64,000 nt of DNA from Acrocarpospora phusangensis (GTDB lineage: Bacteria > Actinomycetota > Actinomycetes > Streptosporangiales > Streptosporangiaceae), in contig NZ_BOOA01000011.1 of the NCBI RefSeq assembly GCF_016862995.1, positions 62,001-126,000 of the forward strand, in the 5' to 3' direction. Shown here piece by piece: positions 9,522 to 18,306 of this stretch. The notes beneath the pieces are model-generated. The model saw only the letters and a list, made by a program, of their open reading frames with translations. It ran no database searches and was not told where the DNA came from. The translations under genes and the position numbers were made by a program. The first letter of the stretch is position 1, and each line of letters starts with the position of its first letter.

Positions 9522-10256
9522 GTGAAGCGGTTACTGCTCATCGGAATCGGCGCCGGCGACCCCGGCCATCTCACGCTCCAAGCCGTCAAGGCCATCGCGG
9601 CCGCCGACGTCTTCTTCGTCGTCGACAAGGGAGAGGAGAAACGCGACCTGACCGACCTCCGCCACCAGTTCATCAAGGACCATGGCCGGCAGCCCTACCG
9701 CATCGTCACAGCCCCGGACCCGGAGCGGGACAGGCTGACTCCGGCCTACGCCGAAGCGGTGGAGGACTGGCGGGAACGCCGTGCCACGCTCTATCACGAG
9801 ATGATCGACGAAGCTCTCGGCGAAGGGCAGACCGGAGCGTTCCTGATCTGGGGTGACCCCGGCGTCTACGACAGCACTCTGGCCAGCCTGGAGATGCTGC
9901 CTCGTACGGGCTTCGAGATCGAGGTCATTCCCGGCATCAGCGCGATGTCGGCGCTCACCGCCCGCCACCGCATCAGCCTGACCCGGGTCGCCCGGCCCGT
10001 ACATCTGTCCACCGGGCGGCGGCTCGCCGAACAGGGCCCCACCGCCGACGATATGGTGATCATGCTGGACGCCCGGCACGCCTTCGACGGGCTGGACGAC
10101 TTCGACATCTACTGGGGCGCCTACCTCGGCACACCCGACGAAATCCTGATCGCGGGCCCGGTGGCTGAGGCGGGTCCTCGGATCAGGGAGGCGCGAGCCC
10201 GGGCCAGGGAGAGCAAGGGCTGGATCATGGACACCTATCTGTTGCGGCGCCGCTGA
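9522..10256 (+). CDS. cobF: Precorrin-6A synthase (deacetylating)
   Basis: CobF is an S-adenosylmethionine-dependent methyltransferase that methylates C-1 of precorrin-5 and releases acetate in the aerobic cobalamin pathway. The 244-residue protein has the tetrapyrrole-methylase signature LLLIGIGAGDPGHLTLQAV at its N-terminus, then FLIWGDPGVYDSTLASLE and EVIPGISAMSALTARHRI, all in the expected order. I chose the GTG at 9522 because the family starts immediately before the LIGIGAGDP strand. No other cob genes are in the window, so the rest of the pathway must be elsewhere. Confidence 0.92.
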   Translation: MKRLLLIGIGAGDPGHLTLQAVKAIAAADVFFVVDKGEEKRDLTDLRHQFIKDHGRQPYRIVTAPDPERDRLTPAYAEAVEDWRERRATLYHEMIDEALGEGQTGAFLIWGDPGVYDSTLASLEMLPRTGFEIEVIPGISAMSALTARHRISLTRVARPVHLSTGRRLAEQGPTADDMVIMLDARHAFDGLDDFDIYWGAYLGTPDEILIAGPVAEAGPRIREARARARESKGWIMDTYLLRRR

Positions 10257-10330
10257 GTCTCGCGGGCGCGGGCGCCTCGCCGTACGCCATGGGCATATGT
10301 TCCCGTTTGCGGCGGGTGTGAGACGATGCC

Positions 10331-10487
10331 CGAAAGGCGACGGCGGAACGAGGAAACCGGTGCGAATCCGGTGCGGTCCCGCCACTGTGACCGGCGAGCG
10401 AATCCCGCCACAGGCCACTGCCCCGCCAGGGGTGGGAAGGCCGGGAGGAGTGATGAACCGGGAGCCAGGAGACTCACGCGGTCGCCC
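10331..10487 (+). promoter_or_regulatory. Cobalamin riboswitch upstream of the FhuF-like gene
   Basis: Core elements appear in order: GAGGAAACCGGTGCGAATCC, GGTCCCGCCACTGTGA (B12 box), a variable arm, then GAGCCAGGAGACTCACGCGG. Downstream, ATCTCCCCGGGAGAGGAT (about 10505-10522) can fold on itself and hide the Shine-Dalgarno of the gene at 10532, pointing to translational control. High adenosylcobalamin would shut the gene off. Confidence 0.93.
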
Positions 10488-10531
10488 CTCGGCGCTTCGG
10501 GGCGGATCTCCCCGGGAGAGGATGGTCGCCG

Positions 10532-11185
10532 GTGCGCGAACTGGCCGGGCTCGGTGGCTATTTCGCGGTGGAAACAGGCCCTCCCGAAGCCGGCTGGCGT
10601 ACGCTCGGTGACCTGCTGACCGGCGGCGACTTGATCGCGGCTCGCGTCGATGAGGTGGCGCGGCGGCTGGGGACCGGCGAGCGGCGGGTGGCCGCCTCGA
10701 TCCTCTTCCAGGGACTGGCCGCCCGGTTCTGGTCGCCGCCGATCGGCCTGGCGGTCGGTCACGGGCTGCTGCTGGTCCTGGATCCGCGGACGGTGTTGTG
10801 GCGGCCGGTCGAGACGGGTCCGCTGCCGCTGCGGCTGAGCGCGCCCGCGACCCTCCCGCTGTCCGCCGAGGGGCTGTACGCGCAGGTCGTGGACGGGCTG
10901 CTGGAACCGCTGGCCGCAACCCTGCGCGCCGTGGTCCCGCTCTCGCCGCACATCGTGTGGGGAAACGCGGCTTCGGCGATGGCCGGGAGCCTGCGCATGC
11001 TGCCCCGTTCCCGCCGGGCTCTGGACCTGGGCGCCGGGCTGCTCCGGCTCGGCCGGCTGCGGGAAACCGGGCGGTTCGCCGGGGAGCCGTTCTTCGTGCG
11101 GCGTAGCTGCTGTCTGTACTACCGGATTCCGGGAGGCGGCATCTGCGGCGACTGCGTACTGGCCCAGGACGGAAGGACCGCGTGA
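10532..11185 (+). CDS. FhuF-like [2Fe-2S] reductase under a cobalamin riboswitch
   Basis: A 217-residue protein whose C-terminus contains SCCLYYRIPGGGICGDC (Cys 193, 194, 205, 208). This CC-x10-C-x2-C pattern is the [2Fe-2S] site of ferric-siderophore reductases of the FhuF family. The rest is the poorly conserved FhuF helical domain. The GTG at 10532 follows a GAGAGG that can be masked by the riboswitch expression platform. FhuF normally releases iron by reduction. Control by B12 instead suggests reduction of a cobalt-corrinoid or of a cobalt chelate; that is inference. Confidence 0.8.
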   Translation: MRELAGLGGYFAVETGPPEAGWRTLGDLLTGGDLIAARVDEVARRLGTGERRVAASILFQGLAARFWSPPIGLAVGHGLLLVLDPRTVLWRPVETGPLPLRLSAPATLPLSAEGLYAQVVDGLLEPLAATLRAVVPLSPHIVWGNAASAMAGSLRMLPRSRRALDLGAGLLRLGRLRETGRFAGEPFFVRRSCCLYYRIPGGGICGDCVLAQDGRTA

Positions 11186-11517
11186 ACAAGATCACCGTAT
11201 GCCGCGACTGCTGCTGCGGCAGCCTGCGGAAAGCGCCGGGGCTGGACCACGACGAGCAGGTCCGCCGCCTGGCCGGAGCCGGCGAGGTGCGCGTCACCGA
11301 CTGCCTGGATGTGTGCGATCAGGCCAACGTGGTCATCGTGCAGCCGACCCGGGAAGGGCGGGTGGCGGGCGGGCGGCCGGTGTGGCTGTCGCTGGTCAAC
11401 CATGAGGACGCCACGGAGGACATCGTGGCCTGGGTACGCGCCGGGGGCCCGGGACTGGCGCCGCTCCCGGCGGTCCTGGAGCTGCATCGCTTCGCGCCGC
11501 CCAGAAAGCGCGGATGA
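11182..11517 (+). CDS. Thioredoxin-like [2Fe-2S] ferredoxin-domain protein
   Basis: A 111-residue protein that begins ITVCRDCCCGSLRK and has a second pair CLDVC (Cys 7, 10-12, 41, 45). This is the cysteine layout of thioredoxin-fold [2Fe-2S] proteins often found with cobalamin genes. The ATG overlaps the upstream FhuF-like stop by 4 bp, so both are translated together under the same riboswitch. It is a plausible electron donor to the FhuF-like protein. A bidirectional terminator follows. Confidence 0.75.
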   Translation: MNKITVCRDCCCGSLRKAPGLDHDEQVRRLAGAGEVRVTDCLDVCDQANVVIVQPTREGRVAGGRPVWLSLVNHEDATEDIVAWVRAGGPGLAPLPAVLELHRFAPPRKRG

Positions 11518-11591
11518 GCGCGGCGTCAGGTCTGCTGTCGCGGGCCGGGAGCCGTTCGCGGCACGATCGTCCTTTCGCCGTCAGTCCGGGG

Positions 11592-11622
11592 CGCGGGGCC
11601 CGGCTCGGCGCCGGGCCCCGCG
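11592..11622. terminator. Bidirectional hairpin terminator
   Basis: CGCGGGGCCCGG and CCGGGCCCCGCG form a perfect 12-bp stem around a 7-nt loop between the convergent [2Fe-2S] protein and metE genes. A short A/T run flanks it only on one side (AAAT). Confidence 0.7.
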
Positions 11623-11629
11623 AAATCGC

Positions 11630-13930
11630 TCAGCCGAGGTGGCCTTCCCGGACCTGGCGTGCGGCCGCGGTGAGGTTCCGCAGTGAGCTCCTGACCTCTT
11701 CCCAGCCGCGGGTCTTCAACCCGCAGTCGGGGTTGCCCCACAGCCGCTCGACCGGGATCGCGTCGAGTCCCTTGCGCAGCAGGGCGGCGACCTCGGCCAC
11801 GTCCGGCACGCGGGGCGAGTGGATGTCGTAGACGCCGGGACCGACCTCGCGCGGATAGTCCGCGTCGGCCAGTTCACGCGCCACCTGCATGTGGGAGCGG
11901 GCCGCCTCCAAACTGATCACATCGGCGTCCAGGTCGTCAATGGCGGCCAGGATCTCGCCGAACTCGGCGTAGCACATGTGGGTGTGGATCTGGGTGTCGT
12001 CGCGTACGCCGGAGGTGGCCAGCCGGAACGCCTCGCTCGCCCACGCCAGGTAGGCGGCACGGCCGGCGGCGCGCAGCGGCAGCGTCTCCCGCAGGGCGGG
12101 CTCGTCCACCTGGATGACCGCGCTGCCCGCCGCCTCCAGATCGGCCACCTCGTCGCGCAGGGCGAGGGCGACCTGGCGGGCGGTCTCGCCGAGCGGCTGG
12201 TCGTCGCGGACGAAGGACCAGGCCAGCATGGTGACCGGGCCGGTCAGCATGCCCTTGACCGGGCGGCTGGTCTGCGACTGCGCGTAGGCGGTCCAGCGCA
12301 GGGTCATCGGCGCCGGCCGGGAGATGTCGCCGGCCAGGATCGGCGGGCGCACGTACCGGGTGCCGTAGGACTGCACCCAGCCGTGCTGGGTGGCCACGTA
12401 CCCGTCGAGCTGCTCGGCGAAGTACTGGACCATGTCGTTGCGCTCGGGCTCGCCGTGGACCAGGACGTCGAGCCCGGCCTCCTCCTGGAAGGCGAGGACC
12501 TGGCGGATCTCCGCCGCGATGCGCTCGTCGTAGGCGGCCTGGTCGATCCTGCCCGCGCGCAGGTCGGCGCGGGCGACCCTCAGTTCGCGGGTCTGCGGGA
12601 AGGAGCCGATCGTCGTGGTGGGCAGCAGCGGCAGCTTGAGCCTGGCACGCTGGGCGGCGGCCCGCTCACCGTACGGCCGCGGGCGGCGGGCGTCGGCGTC
12701 GGTGACGGCCTCCGTCCGCGACCGGACGGCGGGATCGCGGGTCAGCGCCGACTCCGCCCGCGACCGCAGGGCCGCCTGGTTGTCCTCGACGAGTCCGGCG
12801 ACGGCGTCCGGACCGCCGGCGAGGCCCCGGGCGAGGGTGACGACCTCGGCGGTCTTCTGCCGGGCGAAGGCCAGCCAGCGCTTGACCTCCGGGTCCAGGT
12901 CGCTCTCCAGCTCGACGTCGTGCGGTACGTGCAGGAGGGAGCAGGAAGCGGCGACGTCCACGCGGCCGGCGAGGCCGGCCAGCGCCGACAGCGTCGCCAG
13001 GGACCGCTCGAAGTCGTTGATCCAGATGTTCCGTCCGTCCACGACCCCGGCGACCAGGCGCTTGCCGGGCAGGCCGCCGACGGCGGCCAGGTCGTCCAGG
13101 TTGGCCGCCGCCGCGCCGGTGAAGTCCAGGCCGAGGCCGTCGACGGGCGCGGCGGACAGGACGGGAAGGGCCGCGCCGAGGCGGTCGAAGTAGCTCGTGA
13201 CCAGGATCTTGGGACGCTCCGCCAAGCCTCCCAGCAGCTGGTAGGCGCCGGCCAGTGCGTCCAGGGCCGGCTGCGGCTGGTCTTGGACGAATGCCAGCTC
13301 ATCGAGCTGCACCCACTCGGCACCCGCCTGGCGCAGGGCGGTGAGCACCTCCGCGTAGACGGGAAGCAGCTGGTCAAGGAGCGAGAGCGGGTCGAAGTCC
13401 GAGGCGACGCCGGGGGCGGGCTTGGACAGCAGCAGGTAGGTGACCGGGCCGACCAGCACCGGCCGGGGCGTGTGCCCCTGGCTCAGCGCCTCGTTCAGTT
13501 CGCCGAGCTGCTTGGCGGGATCGGCGGTGAACACGGTCTCGGGTCCGAGTTCGGGCACCAGGTAGTGGTAGTTGGTGTCGAACCACTTGGTCATCTCCAG
13601 CGGGGCGAGATCCTGGGTGCCCCTGGCCATGGCGAAGTAGCCGTCCAGGGCGTCGGCCTCGACGGCGGCCCGGTGCCGCTCGGGGACGGCGCCCACCATG
13701 ACGCTGGTGTCCAGCACGTGGTCGTACAGCGAGAAGTCGCCGGAGGGCACCTCGTCCAGGCCGGCGTCGGCCAGTTCACGCCAGGTGGTCCGGCGAAGCT
13801 GCGCGGCGGTGGAGCGCAGCTGGTCGGCGCTCACCTTGCCTGCCCAGTAGCCCTCGATGGCCTTCTTCAGTTCACGGCCGGCACCCTGACGCGGGTAGCC
13901 GTACACGGTGGCGAGCGGACGCTCGGTCAC
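11630..13930 (-). CDS. metE: Cobalamin-independent methionine synthase (copy 1)
   Basis: MetE transfers a methyl group from methyltetrahydrofolate-polyglutamate to homocysteine without B12. The 766-residue protein is full length. The N-terminal folate-binding half has [26 protein letters not shown]. The C-terminal catalytic half has [10 protein letters not shown] and [15 protein letters not shown]. Zinc ligands are seen in IHTHMCYAEF and NPDCGLKTR. The GTG start has AAGGAGAG upstream. A cobalamin riboswitch lies in its leader, so it should be made only when B12 is scarce. It is a paralogue of the copy at 19531. Confidence 0.96.
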   Translation of the reverse strand: MTERPLATVYGYPRQGAGRELKKAIEGYWAGKVSADQLRSTAAQLRRTTWRELADAGLDEVPSGDFSLYDHVLDTSVMVGAVPERHRAAVEADALDGYFAMARGTQDLAPLEMTKWFDTNYHYLVPELGPETVFTADPAKQLGELNEALSQGHTPRPVLVGPVTYLLLSKPAPGVASDFDPLSLLDQLLPVYAEVLTALRQAGAEWVQLDELAFVQDQPQPALDALAGAYQLLGGLAERPKILVTSYFDRLGAALPVLSAAPVDGLGLDFTGAAAANLDDLAAVGGLPGKRLVAGVVDGRNIWINDFERSLATLSALAGLAGRVDVAASCSLLHVPHDVELESDLDPEVKRWLAFARQKTAEVVTLARGLAGGPDAVAGLVEDNQAALRSRAESALTRDPAVRSRTEAVTDADARRPRPYGERAAAQRARLKLPLLPTTTIGSFPQTRELRVARADLRAGRIDQAAYDERIAAEIRQVLAFQEEAGLDVLVHGEPERNDMVQYFAEQLDGYVATQHGWVQSYGTRYVRPPILAGDISRPAPMTLRWTAYAQSQTSRPVKGMLTGPVTMLAWSFVRDDQPLGETARQVALALRDEVADLEAAGSAVIQVDEPALRETLPLRAAGRAAYLAWASEAFRLATSGVRDDTQIHTHMCYAEFGEILAAIDDLDADVISLEAARSHMQVARELADADYPREVGPGVYDIHSPRVPDVAEVAALLRKGLDAIPVERLWGNPDCGLKTRGWEEVRSSLRNLTAAARQVREGHLG

Positions 13931-14079
13931 GAAACTCTCCTTCGCGAGTCACGGAAGACATCCGGCGGCACTCAAGCGAAGGCACGGCCACAGCACGGAC
14001 CACATGTACGGCGTCCGCCTGCTCCTCCGGCCCGCCCTCGAGGCCGTCGACGTTCCCGCGCGCGGACGCGCGCGGACAG

Positions 14080-14260
14080 TGGCAGGTCTTCGGACTCGTG
14101 GGCGTCGTGCGCACTCCTACTGGCCGTCGCTTCCCCGGCCCTGAGGCCGAGTGCTCGATGACGGCGGTCGTTCCCACTCACCGCTGCGGGGCAGTCCCGG
14201 ATTCGCACCGGGTTCCCTCTTGCGACGCCCTGCCTGGCCGGCAGGGCGAACCGACTGCGC
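14080..14260 (-). promoter_or_regulatory. Cobalamin riboswitch upstream of metE copy 1
   Basis: On the minus strand the leader shows AGAGGGAACCCGGTGCGAAT, GGGACTGCCCCGCAGCGGTG, AAGCGACGGCCAGTAGGAG and CACGAGTCCGAAGACCTGCC. This is the complete adenosylcobalamin aptamer of the kind placed ahead of actinobacterial metE and nrdAB. It is nearly identical to those at 17931-18110 and 19215-19402. Confidence 0.95.
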
Positions 14261-14364
14261 TCCCACCCTATGGCCCAACCGTGTCCGGGGGAAAACCGCG
14301 TCCGGATGCCGGATTCCGCCCCGGAGGAGACGCCTCTCCGGGGCGGACTGTCAAGCGGTCCGGT

Positions 14365-15360
14365 TCAGAAGTCGGCGTCGAAGCTGACCGACCCGGTCAC
14401 GCCCACCTGGTAGGCCGAGACGCGGCGTTCGAAGAAGTTCGCCAGCTCCTGCACGTCCTGGAGTTCCATGAAGGCGAAGGGGTTCTTCGATCCGTACAGC
14501 GGCTCGATGCCCAGCTGGGCCAGCCGCCGGTCGGCGACGTGCTCCAGGTAGGCGCGCATGTCGGCGATGGACATGCCGGGCACGCCCTGGCCGAGCAGGT
14601 CCTCGGCGAACTGGGCCTCGCAGTCGACCGCCTCGGCCAGCATCTGACTGACCTGGGCGGCCATCTCGTCGTCGAAGAGGCCGGGCTCCTCCTTGCGTAC
14701 GACGTCGACCACGTCGAAGGCGAAGGCCATGTGCATGGACTCGTCGCGGAAGACCCAGTTGGTGCCGGAGGCCAGGCCATTCAGCAGGCCGCGGGAGCGC
14801 AGGAAGTAGACGTAGGCGAAGGCGCCGTAGAAGAACAGTCCCTCGATGCAGGCGGCGAAGCAGATCAGGTTGAGCAGGAACGCCCGCCGGTCGTCGCGGG
14901 TCTCCAGCCGCCGCAGGTCGCCGATGGAGTCGATCCAGCGGAAGCAGAACTCCGCCTTGCGCCGGATGGACGGGATGTTCTCCACCGCCGCGAACGCCGC
15001 GAACCGCTCCTGCTCGTCGGGCACGTACGTGTCGAGCAGGTTCAGGTAGAACTGCACGTGCACGGCTTCCTCGAAGAGCTGCCGCGACAGGTACAGGCGC
15101 GCCTCGGGGGCGTTGACGTGCTGATAGAGGTTGAGCACCAGGTTGTTGGCCACGATGGTGTCGCCGGTGGCGAAGAAGGCGACCAGGCGGCTGATCAGGT
15201 GGCGCTCGGCGGCCGACAGCCGGGGCAGGTCCTTGAGATCGGAGTGCAGGTCCACCTCCTCCACCGTCCAGGTGTTCTTGATCGCGTCCCGGTAGCGTTC
15301 GAAGAACAGCGGGTAGCGCATGGGCCGCAGGGTCAGGCTCATGCCCGGGTCGAGCAGCAT
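14365..15360 (-). CDS. nrdB: Class I ribonucleotide reductase small (beta) subunit
   Basis: The 331-residue R2 protein carries the diiron centre that generates the radical for dNTP synthesis. Ligand motifs are visible: LFEEAVHVQFY and FRDESMHMAF (two E-x-x-H pairs), with the first carboxylate in the W-T-V-E-E-V-D-L region. The C-terminus (FFERRVSAYQVGVTGSVSFD) is the tail that docks on NrdA. The ATG at 15360 has GAGGAG 7 nt upstream. It follows nrdA by 26 bp in one operon. Confidence 0.95.
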   Translation of the reverse strand: MLLDPGMSLTLRPMRYPLFFERYRDAIKNTWTVEEVDLHSDLKDLPRLSAAERHLISRLVAFFATGDTIVANNLVLNLYQHVNAPEARLYLSRQLFEEAVHVQFYLNLLDTYVPDEQERFAAFAAVENIPSIRRKAEFCFRWIDSIGDLRRLETRDDRRAFLLNLICFAACIEGLFFYGAFAYVYFLRSRGLLNGLASGTNWVFRDESMHMAFAFDVVDVVRKEEPGLFDDEMAAQVSQMLAEAVDCEAQFAEDLLGQGVPGMSIADMRAYLEHVADRRLAQLGIEPLYGSKNPFAFMELQDVQELANFFERRVSAYQVGVTGSVSFDADF

Positions 15361-15386
15361 CGGCTTCTCCTCAGGGTGGACGGCGG

Positions 15387-17786
15387 TCACTGGCACGCCT
15401 CGCAGGATTCGGGGTTCTCCAGCGAGCAGGCGAGCGCCTCCTCCGACTTGCTCGCGGGCGGGGCCTGGACCGGCACGGTGGCCTGCTGGATCCGCGTGGC
15501 CGGGCGCGAGCGCAGGTAGTAGGTGGTCTTCAGGCCCGACTTCCAGGCGTACAGGTACATCGAGGACAGCTTGTCGATCGTGGGGGCGCTCATGAACAGG
15601 TTGAGCGACTGGCTCTGATCGATGTACGGCGACCGCGCCGCCGCCATGTCGATCAGCGCCCGCTGCGGCAGCTCCCACGCGGTGCGGAACAGCCGCCGCA
15701 CGTCCTCGGGCAGCTCCGCGATGCCCTGCACGGAACCCTCGGCCTGTTTGATGGCCGTCCTGATCGGCTCGGTCCACAGGCCGCGCGCCTTCAGCTCGGC
15801 CACCAGCGCGTTGTTGATCTGCAGGAACTCCCCGCTCAGCGTCTCGCGCTTGAACAGGTTGGACACCTGCGGCTCGATGCACTCGTAGCAGCCGGCGATG
15901 GAGGCGATCGTCGCGGTCGGCGCGACCGCGATCAGCAGCGAGTTGCGCAGCCCGTGGGCGGCGATCCGCTCGCGCAGCGCGGCCCAGCGGCCGTCCTGGG
16001 TGCCGGGGGTGCCCCACAGGTCGTGCTGGAGCTTGCCGCGGGCCGCCCAGGTCTGGCCGTAGGCGGGGTGGGCACCGAAACGCGCGGCGAGGTCGGCGGA
16101 GGTCTCCAGCGCCGACAGGTAGATCTCTTCGGCGATCCGGGTGGACAACTCCTTGGCCTCGTCGGAGTCGAACGGCAGGCGCAGGGCGAAGAACACGTCC
16201 TGGAGTCCCATGACGCCCAGGCCGACCGGCCGCCAGCGCGGGTTGCTCGCGGCGGCCGGCCCGGTCGGGTAGTAGTTGATGTCGATCACGCGGTCCAGGA
16301 AGGTGACGGCGGTGCGCACGGTGGCGCGCAGCCGCTCCCAGTCCAGGTCGTCCCCCGCCACGTGGGCGGCCAGGTTGACCGAGCCGAGGTTGCAGACGGC
16401 GGTCTCGGTGTCGCTGGACACTTCGATGATCTCGGTGCACAGGTTGGACAGGTGGACCACGTTGCCGGGTTCGGCGGCCTGGTTGCAGAGCCGGTTGGCG
16501 GCGTCCTTGAAGGTCATCCAGCCGTTGCCGGTCTGGGCGAGAGTGCGCATCATCTTCGCGTACAGGTCACGCGCGCGGACCTGCCGCACGTAGCGGCCGG
16601 CCTGCTCGGCGGCGCGGTAGGCGTCCTCGAACTCCGCGCCCCACAGGTCGGGCAGCTGCGGCAGCTCGTTCGGGTCGATCAGCGACCACATGCCGTCGGC
16701 CTCGACCCGGCGCATGAACTCGTCGGGGATCCAGTTGGCGAGGTTCAGGTTGTGGGTACGGCGGGCGTCCTCGCCGGTGTTGTCGCGCAGTTCCAGGAAC
16801 TCCTCCACGTCCGGGTGCCACGGCTCCAGGTAGACGCAGGCCGCGCCCTTGCGCCGCCCGCCCTGGTTGACCGCGGCCACCGAGGAGTCCAGGGTGCGCA
16901 GCCACGGCACGATCCCGTTGGAGTGCCCGTTGGTGCCGCGGATCAGCGCGCCCCGCGAGCGCACCCGGCTCCAGGCGATGCCGATCCCGCCCGCGAACTT
17001 CGACAACTGCGCGACCTGGGCGTACCGCTCGTAGATGGAGCCGAGGTCGTCGCGCGGGGAGTCCACCAGGTAGCAGGAGGACATCTGGGTGTGCCGGGTG
17101 CCGGAGTTGAACAGGGTCGGCGAACTCGGCAGGTAGGCCAGCGAGGACATCAGCCGGTAGAAGGCGATGGCTTCGGCGGGGTTCTCGGCCAGCCCGCAGG
17201 CCACGCGCAGCAGCCAGTACTGCGGCGTCTCCACGACCAGCCGGGTGGACGGGTGGCGCAGCAGGTAGCGGTCGTAGACCGTGCGCAGGCCGAAGTACTC
17301 GAAGCGCAGGTCGGCCGCCGGGTCGATCGCGTCGTCCAGTTTGCGGGCGTTGGCGTGGACGAACTCGGCCGTCGCGTCGCCGATGAGCCCCTGCTCGTGG
17401 CCCAGGCGGATGGCCTGGCTGAAGGAGGCGACCCCCAGGCCGCGTACCTCCTTGTCGATGTAGCCGGACAGCAGGCGGGCGGCCAGGCGCGAGTACTGCG
17501 GCTCCTCGTTGATCATCGCAGCGGCGGTCTGGATGGACAGCCGGTCCAGTTCGGCTGTCGTGGCCCCGTCGTACAGGCCGCTGATGGTCTTGGTGGCGAT
17601 TCGCAGCGGGTCGACGTCGGTGAGATCGTCGGCCCAGCGCTCCACCGCCCGGACGATCTTGTTGACGTCGACGGGCTCGGCGCTGCCGTTGCGCTTGCGC
17701 ACCTGCATCTGCGCGCGCCGTGGCGCGGGCTCCGTCCCCGGCGCCGTACTGGTCAGGTCTGTCACTGTGTCCCCGGTGACCGTCAC
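15387..17786 (-). CDS. nrdA: Class I ribonucleotide reductase large (alpha) subunit
   Basis: The 799-residue catalytic subunit has an N-terminal ATP-cone (VRKRNGSAEPVDVNKIVRAV), the substrate-site segments SCYLVDSPRDD, NLCTEIIEV and CNLGSVNL, and PTATIASIAGCYECIEP. The C-terminal redox pair is C-E-A-C in the last five residues. The GTG start has GAGGAGAG upstream. A cobalamin riboswitch precedes it. In Streptomyces, class I RNR is held off by B12 while a B12-dependent class II enzyme (NrdJ) is used; the same logic is expected here, with nrdJ outside the window. Confidence 0.96.
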   Translation of the reverse strand: MTVTGDTVTDLTSTAPGTEPAPRRAQMQVRKRNGSAEPVDVNKIVRAVERWADDLTDVDPLRIATKTISGLYDGATTAELDRLSIQTAAAMINEEPQYSRLAARLLSGYIDKEVRGLGVASFSQAIRLGHEQGLIGDATAEFVHANARKLDDAIDPAADLRFEYFGLRTVYDRYLLRHPSTRLVVETPQYWLLRVACGLAENPAEAIAFYRLMSSLAYLPSSPTLFNSGTRHTQMSSCYLVDSPRDDLGSIYERYAQVAQLSKFAGGIGIAWSRVRSRGALIRGTNGHSNGIVPWLRTLDSSVAAVNQGGRRKGAACVYLEPWHPDVEEFLELRDNTGEDARRTHNLNLANWIPDEFMRRVEADGMWSLIDPNELPQLPDLWGAEFEDAYRAAEQAGRYVRQVRARDLYAKMMRTLAQTGNGWMTFKDAANRLCNQAAEPGNVVHLSNLCTEIIEVSSDTETAVCNLGSVNLAAHVAGDDLDWERLRATVRTAVTFLDRVIDINYYPTGPAAASNPRWRPVGLGVMGLQDVFFALRLPFDSDEAKELSTRIAEEIYLSALETSADLAARFGAHPAYGQTWAARGKLQHDLWGTPGTQDGRWAALRERIAAHGLRNSLLIAVAPTATIASIAGCYECIEPQVSNLFKRETLSGEFLQINNALVAELKARGLWTEPIRTAIKQAEGSVQGIAELPEDVRRLFRTAWELPQRALIDMAAARSPYIDQSQSLNLFMSAPTIDKLSSMYLYAWKSGLKTTYYLRSRPATRIQQATVPVQAPPASKSEEALACSLENPESCEACQ

Positions 17787-17930
17787 AGCTCTCTCCTCGC
17801 GAACTCGGTCGTTGACCGAAACGCGCGCAGGAGGCGCCGGCAGGGACGCCGCTCAGCTCTGGCGCCGGTGCCGTCGGCCGTCCCGCGCGGCCTCGGAGCG
17901 GCCGTGCGCACGCTCGCGCACGGCACAGGC

Positions 17931-18110
17931 GGCAGGTCTTCGGACTCGTGGGCGTGGCACGTCGCTCCTACTGGCCGTCGCTTCCCAGGCATGTGGCCCA
18001 GTGCGCCTGACGGCGGTCGTTCCCACTCACCGCTGCGGGGCAGTCCCGGATTCCCACCGGGTTCCCTCTTGCCTCGGCCGTTCTGGATGGACGGCCGAAC
18101 CGACTGCAGG
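17931..18110 (-). promoter_or_regulatory. Cobalamin riboswitch upstream of nrdAB
   Basis: The minus strand shows AGAGGGAACCCGGTGGGAAT, GACTGCCCCGCAGCGGTGAG, GGGAAGCGACGGCCAGTAGG and CACGAGTCCGAAGACCTGCC. It is a complete aptamer, near-identical to the two metE riboswitches in the window, suggesting recent duplication of the regulatory element. Confidence 0.95.
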
Positions 18111-18204
18111 GGACACCATATATAGGGGCGCGGGAAAAGTCACACCCCATATGTCGTGCTGAGATGAGGATCACGCCGGATGTCCATCCGTGTAATCATG
18201 ATGT

Positions 18205-18302
18205 AAAGGCGAGCGGCGACGAGGAAGCCGGTGCGAATCCGGCGCGGTCCCGCCACTGTGATCGGCGAGCGGCCGCCGTACCGCGGCCAGGATTCTCGGA
18301 GT
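18205..18302 (+). promoter_or_regulatory. Orphan, shortened cobalamin riboswitch
   Basis: The plus strand reads GACGAGGAAGCCGGTGCGAA, CGGTCCCGCCACTGTGATCG (an intact B12 box) and GCGGCCAGGATTCTCGG. Compared with the aptamer at 29189-29340, about 50 nt of the central arms are missing. The usual GCCAGGAGACTC is altered to GCCAGGATTCTC. No plus-strand gene follows; it points into the 3' end of the convergent BtuF-like gene. It is either a dead remnant or an element controlling an antisense transcript. Confidence 0.75.
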
Positions 18303-18306
18303 TCGC

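Noticed and set aside
11819..14161. A 780-residue plus-strand open frame
   Set aside because: It mirrors metE on the opposite strand, a usual effect of high GC third positions, and reads through the riboswitch.
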